This document shows, in pieces, positions 10,245 through 18,202 of a stretch of 64,000 nt of DNA. The notes beneath the pieces were generated by a model that saw only the letters and a list, made by a program, of their open reading frames with translations, searched no databases and was not told where the DNA came from. A program made the position numbers and the translations under genes. Every line of letters begins with the position of its first letter. Positions within the stretch are counted from its first letter, which is position 1. This DNA comes from Shewanella mangrovisoli (GTDB lineage: Bacteria; Pseudomonadota; Gammaproteobacteria; Enterobacterales; Shewanellaceae): the NCBI RefSeq assembly GCF_019457635.1, contig NZ_CP080412.1, positions 3,410,001 to 3,474,000 on the forward strand, given 5' to 3'.

Positions 10245-11546
10245 ATGAGATTTGAATCTTTTAGTTTTTGCCCCGAGATTTTACGCGCTATCTCAGATTG
10301 CGGTTATCAAAAAATGACACCTATTCAGCAGCAAGCGATCCCCGCTATCCGCCGCGGGCAAGATGTGCTGGCTAGTGCGCAAACAGGCACGGGCAAAACG
10401 GCGGCCTTCGCCCTGCCGATACTGCAAAAGATGGTGGAAAACCCCAGCGAGACCCTAAAATCGAACGCGCGGGTATTAATCCTCACGCCGACTCGTGAGC
10501 TCGCGGCTCAAGTCGCCGACAACGTTGAAGCCTACAGCAAGTATTTAAATTTCAGCGTATTAACCATTTACGGTGGTGTAAAGGTTGAGACTCAGGCGCA
10601 AAAACTTAAACGCGGTGCCGATATTATTGTCGCGACGCCTGGGCGCTTACTCGAACACCTGACCGCCTGTAATTTAAGCCTCTCTAGCATCGACTTTTTA
10701 GTGCTCGATGAAGCCGACCGTATGTTAGACATGGGCTTTAATGCGGATATTCAAAAAATCCTTCAAGCGGTGAATAAGAAACGTCAAAACCTATTGTTCT
10801 CAGCCACCTTCTCGAGTGCGGTGAAAAAACTGGCCAACGACATGATGGTCAAGCCTCAGGTGATCAGCGCCGATAAGCAAAACACCACCGCAGATACCGT
10901 GAGCCAAGTGGTGTATCCGGTTGAGCAGCGCCGTAAGCGCGAACTCTTGTCCGAACTGATTGGTAAGAAGAACTGGCAACAAGTGTTGGTCTTTACCGCG
11001 ACGCGCGATGCGGCCGACACCTTAGTGAAAGAATTGAATTTAGATGGCATTCCCTCTGAAGTCGTCCACGGTGAAAAGGCACAAGGTAGCCGTCGCCGCG
11101 CGCTGCGTGAGTTTGTCTCAGGCAAAGTGCGCGTATTAGTCGCCACCGAAGTCGCCGCCCGCGGCTTAGACATTCCAAGCCTTGAGTACGTGGTCAACTT
11201 CGACTTACCTTTCCTTGCCGAAGACTATGTGCACCGTATTGGCCGCACCGGCCGCGCGGGTAAATCAGGGGTTGCGATTTCATTTGTGAGCCGTGAAGAA
11301 GAGCGCACACTCGCTGATATTGAAAAGCTAATCGGCCAAAAAATTCGTCGTATTACCGTGCCAGGATACGAAGTCGGTAGCCGCGACTTGCTGTTAAAGC
11401 AGCTACAAACTCGTCGTAGTTTTGCCAAGAAACAACAGCGACTCGACAACGTTAGCGAGCAGATCATCGCCGAGAAAAGCATGCAGGGTCGCCGCGTGAA
11501 GATGAAGGTTGGCCAAGCCCCAAGTAAGGCGAAAAAACTTAAGTAA
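10245..11546 (+). CDS. rhlE: DEAD-box ATP-dependent RNA helicase, RhlE-like
   Basis: A 433-residue RNA helicase. The Q motif is TPIQQQAIP (about 25-33), Walker A is AQTGTGKT (45-52), then PTRELAAQ (82-89), DEAD (155-158), SAT (186-188), and in the second RecA domain the RNA-binding and arginine-finger motif HRIGRTGRAG. A short basic C-terminal tail follows (about 390-433). RhlE-type helicases unwind short RNA duplexes and work in ribosome assembly and RNA turnover, often at low temperature. The long predicted 5' untranslated region is reminiscent of cold-inducible helicase genes. Subfamily assignment rests on the N-terminal sequence resembling E. coli RhlE. Confidence 0.92.
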   Translation: MRFESFSFCPEILRAISDCGYQKMTPIQQQAIPAIRRGQDVLASAQTGTGKTAAFALPILQKMVENPSETLKSNARVLILTPTRELAAQVADNVEAYSKYLNFSVLTIYGGVKVETQAQKLKRGADIIVATPGRLLEHLTACNLSLSSIDFLVLDEADRMLDMGFNADIQKILQAVNKKRQNLLFSATFSSAVKKLANDMMVKPQVISADKQNTTADTVSQVVYPVEQRRKRELLSELIGKKNWQQVLVFTATRDAADTLVKELNLDGIPSEVVHGEKAQGSRRRALREFVSGKVRVLVATEVAARGLDIPSLEYVVNFDLPFLAEDYVHRIGRTGRAGKSGVAISFVSREEERTLADIEKLIGQKIRRITVPGYEVGSRDLLLKQLQTRRSFAKKQQRLDNVSEQIIAEKSMQGRRVKMKVGQAPSKAKKLK

Positions 11547-11572
11547 ATAGAGTGAACTATCACCTATCCAAT

Positions 11573-11600
11573 AAAAAAGCGTCCTAGTGGACGCTTTTTT
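11573..11600. terminator. Bidirectional intrinsic terminator
   Basis: AAAAAAGCGTCC-TAGT-GGACGCTTTTTT is a perfect hairpin with A/T tracts on both sides, between the convergent helicase and DUF1254 genes. Confidence 0.92.
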
Positions 11601-11624
11601 ATTGAGCCAATTATGGGCTTTATA

Positions 11625-12920
11625 TTACTTAACCACTTGAATTTTAGGGAAAGGATACTTGCCCTCTTGGATTTCCTTATTAGGGCCGTACATACGCATA
11701 ATAATGTAGGCATCCTTTTCAGGAATCGGCAGCCAATTGCTGTTACTCTCATCCCCTTTAGCGCTCAATTCGATGGTATACATGCCATCGGCGCCGGGTT
11801 TAAGAGTACGGTCACCGCGGCTGTGGCGGTTAATCTCATTGTGCGCCATTAAACGATTATCCGAACCATACACAGTAAACGACCAGAATTGACTCACCTC
11901 GGGCGCCTTAAAGTGCATCAGGTATTTTTTGCCATTTGAGCCATTGAGATTTTTACCGTCATCGCCCTTTTCCTCCTTCAGATAAACCGACTCATCGGGT
12001 GGTAATCCCCACTGACCAAGGTAAGTGCCTTCGGCGAAGAGATCTCGCGCACCATCACTCAACTGCTCACGAGTACCCAGTAACTTACCCGCATTGGTCA
12101 TTTTTGGCGCTAAATCGATGATATGTTTCATCCCTAACGTTTCACCGACCTTAGCGGCAGCGATTTGGGCGACCGTGAAATCCTCCTTACAGGGCACCAG
12201 ACCAATATCCTTAAACTGATCTAACCATTGCTTATCGGCCGTGCCCATGTCGCCATCGCAGAGCATATAGTTGACCCGTTGCAGCCAATTAGTCTTCTCG
12301 GGATCGGGGTAAGTGCGCTCCTTAGGTTTAGGGCCAGCCACACCAAGATAGGCAGACAAAGTGCGGATATTCCAATCATCCATATAATTTAACGCGACTT
12401 TCTCATCTTCCTTGCCAACGGCCATAATGCGGCCCATCAGCTTGATCAGATTCGAATCCACATAAATCACTTCGTCCACACTGGCTGGCACATCGCCCTT
12501 CCATGAACGGGCGGCAAACATAAAGTGGCCGCCCTCATTGCCCCTTAAACGAGAGCCAATCATGGAGGTGGTGTAATGGCCCATATCCATAGTATGGAGG
12601 ATCCAATAACGTCCTTTATCCATATCGGGCACGCTCACGATCACAGGCTCAGCGGCCACGTCCAACCATCCCATTAAGTGCAGGGTATCGTTGTTAATGG
12701 TGGGGTGCGCTGTGTAGGTATCGTCGGCAATATGACGAATATTTTGGAAGCGGTTCAGTGGAGTATCGGTTTTAACTGCGGTTTCGTAGAAAAATTTATA
12801 GGCTTCATCTATCGAGTAACCATAGATAAATGCATCCTGAGCATTTTTATCCGAAATAGATTGTGCAAAAACGACTTGGCTCGCCATGATTGCAGCGAGG
12901 GAAAACAGTACTTTCTTCAT
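11625..12920 (-). CDS. DUF1254/DUF1214 domain secreted protein
   Basis: A 431-residue exported protein of unknown function. The N-terminus (MKKVLF..., signal peptide about 1-19 ending VFAQ) is followed by a DUF1254-type domain (about 25-165) and a C-terminal DUF1214-type domain (about 300-425) with YGSDNRLMAHNEINRHSRGD. The start at 12920 is chosen because AAGGAG lies at proper spacing and the signal peptide begins there; the frame is open to 12968. Family members occur widely in Proteobacteria, and no enzymatic activity is established to my knowledge. It shares a terminator with the convergent helicase gene. Confidence 0.82.
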   Translation of the reverse strand: MKKVLFSLAAIMASQVVFAQSISDKNAQDAFIYGYSIDEAYKFFYETAVKTDTPLNRFQNIRHIADDTYTAHPTINNDTLHLMGWLDVAAEPVIVSVPDMDKGRYWILHTMDMGHYTTSMIGSRLRGNEGGHFMFAARSWKGDVPASVDEVIYVDSNLIKLMGRIMAVGKEDEKVALNYMDDWNIRTLSAYLGVAGPKPKERTYPDPEKTNWLQRVNYMLCDGDMGTADKQWLDQFKDIGLVPCKEDFTVAQIAAAKVGETLGMKHIIDLAPKMTNAGKLLGTREQLSDGARDLFAEGTYLGQWGLPPDESVYLKEEKGDDGKNLNGSNGKKYLMHFKAPEVSQFWSFTVYGSDNRLMAHNEINRHSRGDRTLKPGADGMYTIELSAKGDESNSNWLPIPEKDAYIIMRMYGPNKEIQEGKYPFPKIQVVK

Positions 12921-13231
12921 CAACAACTCCTTGTATAGACTTGAAATTATATAAAAATCCAAGCTCATCTATCAACAGCCAATAGCTTATCTATCCAGAT
13001 GCCAACAAATGCGAGTCACGCTACTCGAGATTTATCCTAGACCCGTTTAAGTTCAATCACAAGCCTATATAAGTTGTTCAATCCACTATCAAATTCAACA
13101 TGAGTTTCCCATTAACCCGTCAGTTCTAACCTCACGTTTTATCCATTGAGTACAAGTACTCAAGCCTACTTCCCCTCAAACTACTCCGATTAACGGTAAA
13201 CAGCGCCCCTAACGCCGAAGAGACTATAAAC
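12921..13231. other. Intergenic region, nothing recognised
   Basis: About 310 bp between the DUF1254 gene and the hypothetical gene at 13232-14119. It should contain the DUF1254 gene promoter. I see no clear hairpin with a T-run, no operator palindrome and no gene. Confidence 0.4.
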
Positions 13232-14119
13232 TTAGAGATACTTTGCAAACAATTGGTTAAGTCGAGCCTCATCAATGGGATTTTCGCCGCGCCAGCCCGC
13301 AAGCGGTAAGGTGATGTCAGAGCGAATACTGCCGGGATATTTGATATTGCAGATATCCTCAAATGGCGTAAAAGTCTCATAGAGCGGCGCAACATAGGAA
13401 TTTGGCATGATGCCAAGCTCAGCTAACACCGTCAGTTGGCCACGGAAACTGTACTTATTAAATTTAGGGATAATCTTGGCTTTCTTCACCCTTTGCTCGA
13501 GTTTTCCGGGTGTTTCATCCACAGGAGCCTGACGAATTGCCTCAATTAAAGCACTGAAGACGGCCACGTCCTCGGCACTAGGTTTACAAGGCGATAGCGT
13601 ACAAAATTCTTGTAATTCTATGAGTTTGTGCGCCCAGCGCTCGTTCCACACACTGCCAGCGTAACAGGAAAAGATTTCTTGCCCCAGCTCAATCCAGTTA
13701 ACACTCTTGATGGAACACACAGGACAAATGTCACTATCCGTTGCCATCGTATGTTCTGGCAGCGCCTTAGCAAACAGATAGCTGAGTATGGGCTGTCGAC
13801 CGCGGGGGAAACTCGAAAAACCACATAAATAGGCCGCCAGTAAATTTTCGAGGGAAAGATTAGGCTGCTTTAGTATCGCTTTATAGCCGAGCACCACATC
13901 ATCATGGCTCAGCTTAACCCTGTTATTGACCGGATAGCCACTCTGTTCAATCAATGCGATTTCGGCGTCTGACAAACCTTGATAGGAATAGATAGAGGTT
14001 CCCGTATCGACATCGAACACATCGCCATTATCGATTCTTTGCTGATAGCCATGCTCATCTTTGCGATAGGACTTTTTATAATAGACTTTCTTTAATGCGT
14101 TAAATAATCCCTTATCCAT
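13232..14119 (-). CDS. Uncharacterised protein with CxxC motif
   Basis: A 295-residue soluble protein that I do not recognise. There is no signal peptide or membrane helix. A CPVC motif (about residues 136-139) suggests a structural metal or a small zinc knuckle, though no second CxxC pair is seen. The N-terminus is strongly basic (KKVYYKKSYRK). AGGAAG precedes the ATG at 14119. Both neighbours are separated by about 300 bp, so it appears to be a single-gene unit. Real coding is supported by length, Shine-Dalgarno sequence and balanced composition; function is unknown. Confidence 0.75.
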   Translation of the reverse strand: MDKGLFNALKKVYYKKSYRKDEHGYQQRIDNGDVFDVDTGTSIYSYQGLSDAEIALIEQSGYPVNNRVKLSHDDVVLGYKAILKQPNLSLENLLAAYLCGFSSFPRGRQPILSYLFAKALPEHTMATDSDICPVCSIKSVNWIELGQEIFSCYAGSVWNERWAHKLIELQEFCTLSPCKPSAEDVAVFSALIEAIRQAPVDETPGKLEQRVKKAKIIPKFNKYSFRGQLTVLAELGIMPNSYVAPLYETFTPFEDICNIKYPGSIRSDITLPLAGWRGENPIDEARLNQLFAKYL

Positions 14120-14406
14120 TTACTGCTTCCTATTGAAAAATTGAGTGAATTGCTCTGTAACCTATAAACATGCAAGCAATAGTATCACTACATGCTTCTC
14201 CACCACACCCTTGAGTCACACCACAGCGCCCCACCACGCTAACGATTAATTCATTCTCCTTAATAAAAGATGCCACTAAAACTGCAATAAATTGGCCCGT
14301 TAGCCGTTCTTATCTGAGTCACCACAACCTAGACCGACTCAAAGACTCAAGCCTGGCTCAATCGCTTGATTAAAAAGAATAACCCAATAATACGGAGAGA
14401 TGACTG

Positions 14407-15054
14407 ATGCAGTCCCTACTACAGCGCTTTTTACTGACCACCAGCCTATTACTCGGCAGTTTTACCACGTTAGCCCAACCTATCGCCAAGGATGAATATT
14501 CGGTGAGCCCATTACTCAATGGCGAGCAAATCCCCGCAATCACTTTGCAAGACATGAATGGCCAAAGTGTTGATTTAGCGAAATTAACGGTACAAAAGCC
14601 AACCATTTTCTTCTTTTACCGTGGCGGCTGGTGTCCGTTTTGCAATAACCAGATGGGCCAGCTTAAAGCCATCGAACCTAAGCTTATCGACATGGGCTTT
14701 CAACTGGTGGGTATTTCACCAGATACACCCGCACAATTAAGGGCATCAGCCGCTAAAAACGAACTTAAATATCAGCTGCTTTCCGATGAAAAAATGCAGG
14801 CAGCGCAAGCCTTTGGTCTTGCCTTTTATACCAGTAAACAAGTGACTGATACTTACCTGAGTCGCTTAAAACTGGATAACCCACTGTGGACCACACCCGA
14901 AGGCGATAAGCGCTTAGTTCTACCAGTTCCAGCAATTTATATCGCTGATACCCAAGGATTAATCCATTTCCAATATGTAAATCCCAACTACAAGGTGAGA
15001 CCCGCGCCAAAGTTGATTCTGACGGCCGCCAGCCTCGTCGGAACACCAGAATAA
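14407..15054 (+). CDS. Exported AhpC/TSA-type redoxin (peroxiredoxin-like)
   Basis: A 215-residue protein with a signal peptide (about 1-23, ending TLAQ) and a thioredoxin fold of the AhpC/TSA redoxin type. The active site is GWCPFCNNQ, with Cys76 and Cys79. A CxxC in this setting is typical of the PRX-like2 group, which reduces peroxides or thiols. A second conserved stretch, VPAIYIADTQGLIHF, matches the cis-Pro region and following strand. Likely periplasmic; substrate unknown. It is followed by a long hairpin and appears monocistronic. Confidence 0.85.
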   Translation: MQSLLQRFLLTTSLLLGSFTTLAQPIAKDEYSVSPLLNGEQIPAITLQDMNGQSVDLAKLTVQKPTIFFFYRGGWCPFCNNQMGQLKAIEPKLIDMGFQLVGISPDTPAQLRASAAKNELKYQLLSDEKMQAAQAFGLAFYTSKQVTDTYLSRLKLDNPLWTTPEGDKRLVLPVPAIYIADTQGLIHFQYVNPNYKVRPAPKLILTAASLVGTPE

Positions 15055-15071
15055 TCCATCCCCCGTCCAAA

Positions 15072-15110
15072 CAGCCGCTAAGAATCGTTATCGATTTAGC
15101 GGCTGCTTTG
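15072..15110 (+). terminator. Probable intrinsic terminator
   Basis: A long hairpin with outer arms CAGCCGCTAA / TTAGCGGCTG and inner arms AATCG / CGATT has only a weak T-run (CTTTG). It lies just after the redoxin gene. Confidence 0.5.
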
Positions 15111-15182
15111 CTAAACTAGCTTGGCCGCAATCGATACGACACGTTCCATTAGATCAATCCTTTAGCCCGCGGCGGAGCCACA

Positions 15183-15818
15183 ATGAACTCTCAAACCTAT
15201 AACCAAGCCGTACTCGAACTCGCCCGCGCGGGTCTTGCCGATTTAACCGCCTCAGCCCAAGCTAAAAAAGCCCAACGAACCGCCGCGCAGGAGAGTCATT
15301 TTCTGTGTAACTGGATGGTTGAGGCGCTCAAAGAGAAGCGTTTCTCGAAACTGGTGGCCGACGATCTCACGGCATGGATCCGTATGGCGCGCAGCCAAGG
15401 TGCTGGCGCCGAACTTAAGCGGTTATTGGAAAGAATTGTTCATCAATATCAGAGCGTTGAAGACTCGCACGTGGAGTTAGGTACGGCGTTAAACGCTATG
15501 ATTGCCGAGTTAACCCAGCTCGAATGGCTAGTGTTTACTGACACCGAAATTAACACCAAGCTTAAGCTAGACGCCGATGGCCAATCGAGCTTAGTTATTG
15601 ATGTAAAAGAGTTTACTCAACATATTCAAGACAATCAGCTTATCAAACCCATCAACTTATATGTTCGCGCCGATGAGCAGCTGTTGACTCAAATCGCCCT
15701 CTCCCACGGCTTGCTGATAAGCCAAGGTAATAAGAAAACTAGCCTGATTAAACACCATAAGACCTTTCAAATTTACCCGCACAATCAGCTGCCCGCCTTG
15801 TGCCTACTCTTGGCTTAA
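15183..15818 (+). CDS. DUF2913 family protein
   Basis: A 211-residue cytoplasmic protein resembling the DUF2913 family of Vibrio and Shewanella (features such as LCNWMVEALKEKRFSK and DDLTAWIRMARSQGA in the N-terminal half, and a C-terminal stretch ending FQIYPHNQLP). It is largely helical with no membrane segments. GGAG precedes the ATG. Function is unknown. Assignment to the family is from memory of its sequence pattern. Confidence 0.7.
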   Translation: MNSQTYNQAVLELARAGLADLTASAQAKKAQRTAAQESHFLCNWMVEALKEKRFSKLVADDLTAWIRMARSQGAGAELKRLLERIVHQYQSVEDSHVELGTALNAMIAELTQLEWLVFTDTEINTKLKLDADGQSSLVIDVKEFTQHIQDNQLIKPINLYVRADEQLLTQIALSHGLLISQGNKKTSLIKHHKTFQIYPHNQLPALCLLLA

Positions 15819-15844
15819 GCCCAAAAAGCTGCTTGAATAGGGAA

Positions 15845-15898
15845 ACTGCGCTATAGATAACAAATTTTTCACAATAACTAGGTAAGATATAGCGCAGT
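15845..15898. repeat. 11-bp inverted repeat upstream of the binding-protein gene
   Basis: ACTGCGCTATA and TATAGCGCAGT form perfect arms separated by 32 AT-rich bases. It could be a pair of operator half-sites or a leader stem-loop for the gene starting at 15937. Confidence 0.65.
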
Positions 15899-15936
15899 CA
15901 CCGCGAAGCTCGTTTAACCAAGGAGTGAAGGATAAG

Positions 15937-16686
15937 ATGGGTAAAGGACGTATTCTCTATCGTTGGCGAGCGCACGCCGTTTTATTACTTCTGTTGTTTA
16001 CACCGCCTTCCTTTGCCCAACTACTCAAGTACAACATCACAGGCTCCTATTCTTGGTATCCCTATTTTATTGCGAATCAGCCCGAAGCTCCCGGCATGGT
16101 GTCTGAGTTAATTCCACTGATTTTATCCTTAGCCAATATCGAGGGTGAAAACCTGTCCTTGCCGCCAAAACGGACGAACAACGCCCTTGAAACCGGCCAG
16201 TTAGACTTTGATGTGGTCAGCCCAAGTTGGTTTACGGATCAAGACTTTGGCCCCTTATTTGTTAAATCCGATCCCATTATGCCCATCACAGAATACGTGG
16301 TGACCAGACCCGAGAATGTCGAATCCTTTAAGGAAGTCACTGAAATTAAAGGTAAGCAAATCGGTACCGTCAGGGGATATTTGTACCACGATGACAAGGA
16401 GTTTATCCGTGTCGATTTTACCTCGGAGCAAGAGCTGATTAAGGCATTGGATAAACACCGCATCACGGCCATTATCTCGGGTAACTATCCCGCCCTATAT
16501 TGGTCGAACAAACTTAAGATCCCCGTAGGATTGGCCGCCGTGCATTCCGATGGCGTATTGGTGCTAAGGCTACGTAAGGAGCATGCCGATCTACTGCCCG
16601 CACTCAATCATGCGATAGCACAGCTAAAAGCCGATGGAAAAGTGGAGCAGATTATCCAGAAATACACCCAAGCCTTTGCCAGTTAA
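15937..16686 (+). CDS. Periplasmic extracellular solute-binding protein, family 3
   Basis: A 249-residue protein with a signal peptide (about 1-28, ending SFAQ) followed by a bacterial extracellular solute-binding protein family 3 fold, as in amino-acid ABC transporters. Family features include KRTNNALETGQLDFDV, a hinge around KGKQIGTVRGYLY, and the C-terminal helix NHAIAQLKADGKVEQII. No permease or ATPase genes are adjacent, so it may be an orphan sensor-type binding protein, common in Shewanella. The ATG at 15937 is preferred to the GTG at 15925, because that GTG overlaps the AAGGAG Shine-Dalgarno sequence. Confidence 0.8.
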   Translation: MGKGRILYRWRAHAVLLLLLFTPPSFAQLLKYNITGSYSWYPYFIANQPEAPGMVSELIPLILSLANIEGENLSLPPKRTNNALETGQLDFDVVSPSWFTDQDFGPLFVKSDPIMPITEYVVTRPENVESFKEVTEIKGKQIGTVRGYLYHDDKEFIRVDFTSEQELIKALDKHRITAIISGNYPALYWSNKLKIPVGLAAVHSDGVLVLRLRKEHADLLPALNHAIAQLKADGKVEQIIQKYTQAFAS

Positions 16687-16785
16687 ATCGATAAAAGCTC
16701 ATGTTTTTAAGTGCTCACAAGAAACTAGCTCTGCACTAACGTAGCAAGCTTGGTCTTTTGTAAATCATAAAGATGAGATGGGTAT

Positions 16786-17094
16786 TTAAGAGGATTTTGC
16801 GTTTAGCGCAACCTTAGGTTTTAACACCAAACGCTGCCCCTGATTAAGATGGGTGGTGCAGGCAACCCGCAATAAAGAAGCAAAGTTTGCCACTTCTCCG
16901 TGGCGAGTTAACACTTCACGATAAATACGGGTTAAAAACACCGCCACACTCAGCTCGGCATCTTCGGCAATCTCTTCAATAATCTGCCAAAAAATCGCCT
17001 CGAGCCGCACGCTCGTCACGACCCCATCAATTCGAATGGAGCGGGTTTTGAGTTCAAACAGTTCGGGTTCGGCACCGGAATAGATTTCACACAC
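16786..17094 (-). CDS. Ribbon-helix-helix domain protein
   Basis: A 102-residue protein with a ribbon-helix-helix-like core: a strand RSIRIDGVVTSVRLEAIFW, then helices IEEIAEDAELSVAVFLTRI and FASLLRVACTTHL. It resembles the RHH_4 family found in Proteobacteria, which may bind DNA as a dimer. The GTG at 17094 is chosen because GGGGAG sits seven bases upstream; a TTG at 17109 is also possible but has no Shine-Dalgarno sequence. The target is unknown. A transposon-like repeat lies just upstream and may affect its promoter. Confidence 0.7.
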   Translation of the reverse strand: MCEIYSGAEPELFELKTRSIRIDGVVTSVRLEAIFWQIIEEIAEDAELSVAVFLTRIYREVLTRHGEVANFASLLRVACTTHLNQGQRLVLKPKVALNAKSS

Positions 17095-17172
17095 AATATC
17101 ACTCCCCAAGCGGCGATTGCGCTAAGCTCTCGCATTGCGCTTAGCTTAAGTCCCCAGCGAATACTTAACTTA

Positions 17173-17435
17173 TACCAATCACATTAAATATCTAATCAGT
17201 TCAGAGCCTCACAAGCATCTCAATCCAAGGCGCATTGACGAAGAAATGGTTATTCCCTTTTAAGTCAATGTAACACCGGAGTGAGATGCCTGTGAGGCTC
17301 CCGAAGGGCGGGTTTCAACGCACTTTATACTGCGTTTAAGGCTTTCGACAGAGCGCCACTATGCCTTCAAGCCTTCGCCTTGTCTAAAGCCCGTTTAACT
17401 CCTGCTGAATGAACAGATATTTAATACGATTGGTA
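17173..17435. mobile_element. MITE-like element, 263 bp, TTA target duplication
   Basis: Terminal inverted repeats begin TACCAATC and are imperfectly complementary over about 21 bp (left 17173-17193, right 17415-17435). A TTA direct repeat flanks both ends (17170-17172 and 17436-17438). A second internal inverted repeat of 19 bp with one mismatch lies at 17204-17222 and 17282-17300 (GAGCCTCACAAGCATCTCA and its complement). It encodes no protein. Copies of such sequences are, from memory, common between Shewanella genes. Confidence 0.8.
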
Positions 17436-17485
17436 TTAAGCCCTACCCGAACTGTTATGCCATAAATAATGTTAGATGAATATCG

Positions 17486-18046
17486 TTAATTCAATAACTT
17501 GTTAAACTGCGCCAACCATGCAGGATGCGCAGGCCAAGCGGGCGCCGTGACTAACTTGCCATCGGTGATTGCCGCCGTCACCTCAATCTCGCAATACTCG
17601 GCGCCCGCTTGTTTCACCTCAGGCGCGCAAGCTGGATAGGCAGACACTTTCTTACCGCGTACCACATCGGCCGCCGTCAGTAACTGCGCGCCATGGCAAA
17701 TCGCCGCAATAGGTTTATCTTGGGCAGCAAAGTCCGTCACCAAGGCGATCACCGCAGGATTTAGGCGTAAATACTCAGGCGCACGGCCACCGGGAAGCAG
17801 CAGCGCATCGTAATCACTGGCGTTGGTACCGGCAAAGTTGCCATTTAGGGCAAATAAGTGTCCTGGTTTTTCGGTATAGGTTTGATCGCCTTCAAAGTCA
17901 TGGATAGCCGTTTTAATGGTTTGTCCCGCCACTTTATCAGGGCAGACAACCGTTACGCTGTGCCCCACCATTTGTAGGGCTTGGAACGGTACCATTAGCT
18001 CATAATCTTCAACAAAATCACCAGCGATGATCAAAATATTGGCCAT
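17486..18046 (-). CDS. DJ-1/PfpI family protein
   Basis: A 186-residue protein of the DJ-1/PfpI superfamily. The conserved Glu14 (EDYE), the [10 protein letters not shown] loop (about 85-94) and the nucleophile elbow AICHGAQ with Cys117-His118 are present. Members act as protein deglycases, glyoxalases, peptidases or amidases; the exact activity cannot be assigned. The start has AAGGAG at proper spacing. The MITE ends about 50 bp after its stop. Confidence 0.88.
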   Translation of the reverse strand: MANILIIAGDFVEDYELMVPFQALQMVGHSVTVVCPDKVAGQTIKTAIHDFEGDQTYTEKPGHLFALNGNFAGTNASDYDALLLPGGRAPEYLRLNPAVIALVTDFAAQDKPIAAICHGAQLLTAADVVRGKKVSAYPACAPEVKQAGAEYCEIEVTAAITDGKLVTAPAWPAHPAWLAQFNKLLN

Positions 18047-18162
18047 GAGAAACTCCTTTTATTCGATAAGGGAAAACGCAACATCGGATTTCACTCTACT
18101 CCGACCATTAAATTTAGGGTAATAGTGGAATACTACAAATTGGCACTGCGGTTTCAGGCATT

Positions 18163-18186
18163 AAAAAAGCGCCCGCAGGCGCTTTA
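18163..18186 (-). terminator. Intrinsic terminator of the flotillin operon
   Basis: On the minus strand AAAGCGCC-TGCG-GGCGCTTT is followed by a T-run, just after the flotillin stop codon. Confidence 0.88.
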
Positions 18187-18202
18187 ATCTAAACCATTAA
18201 TA

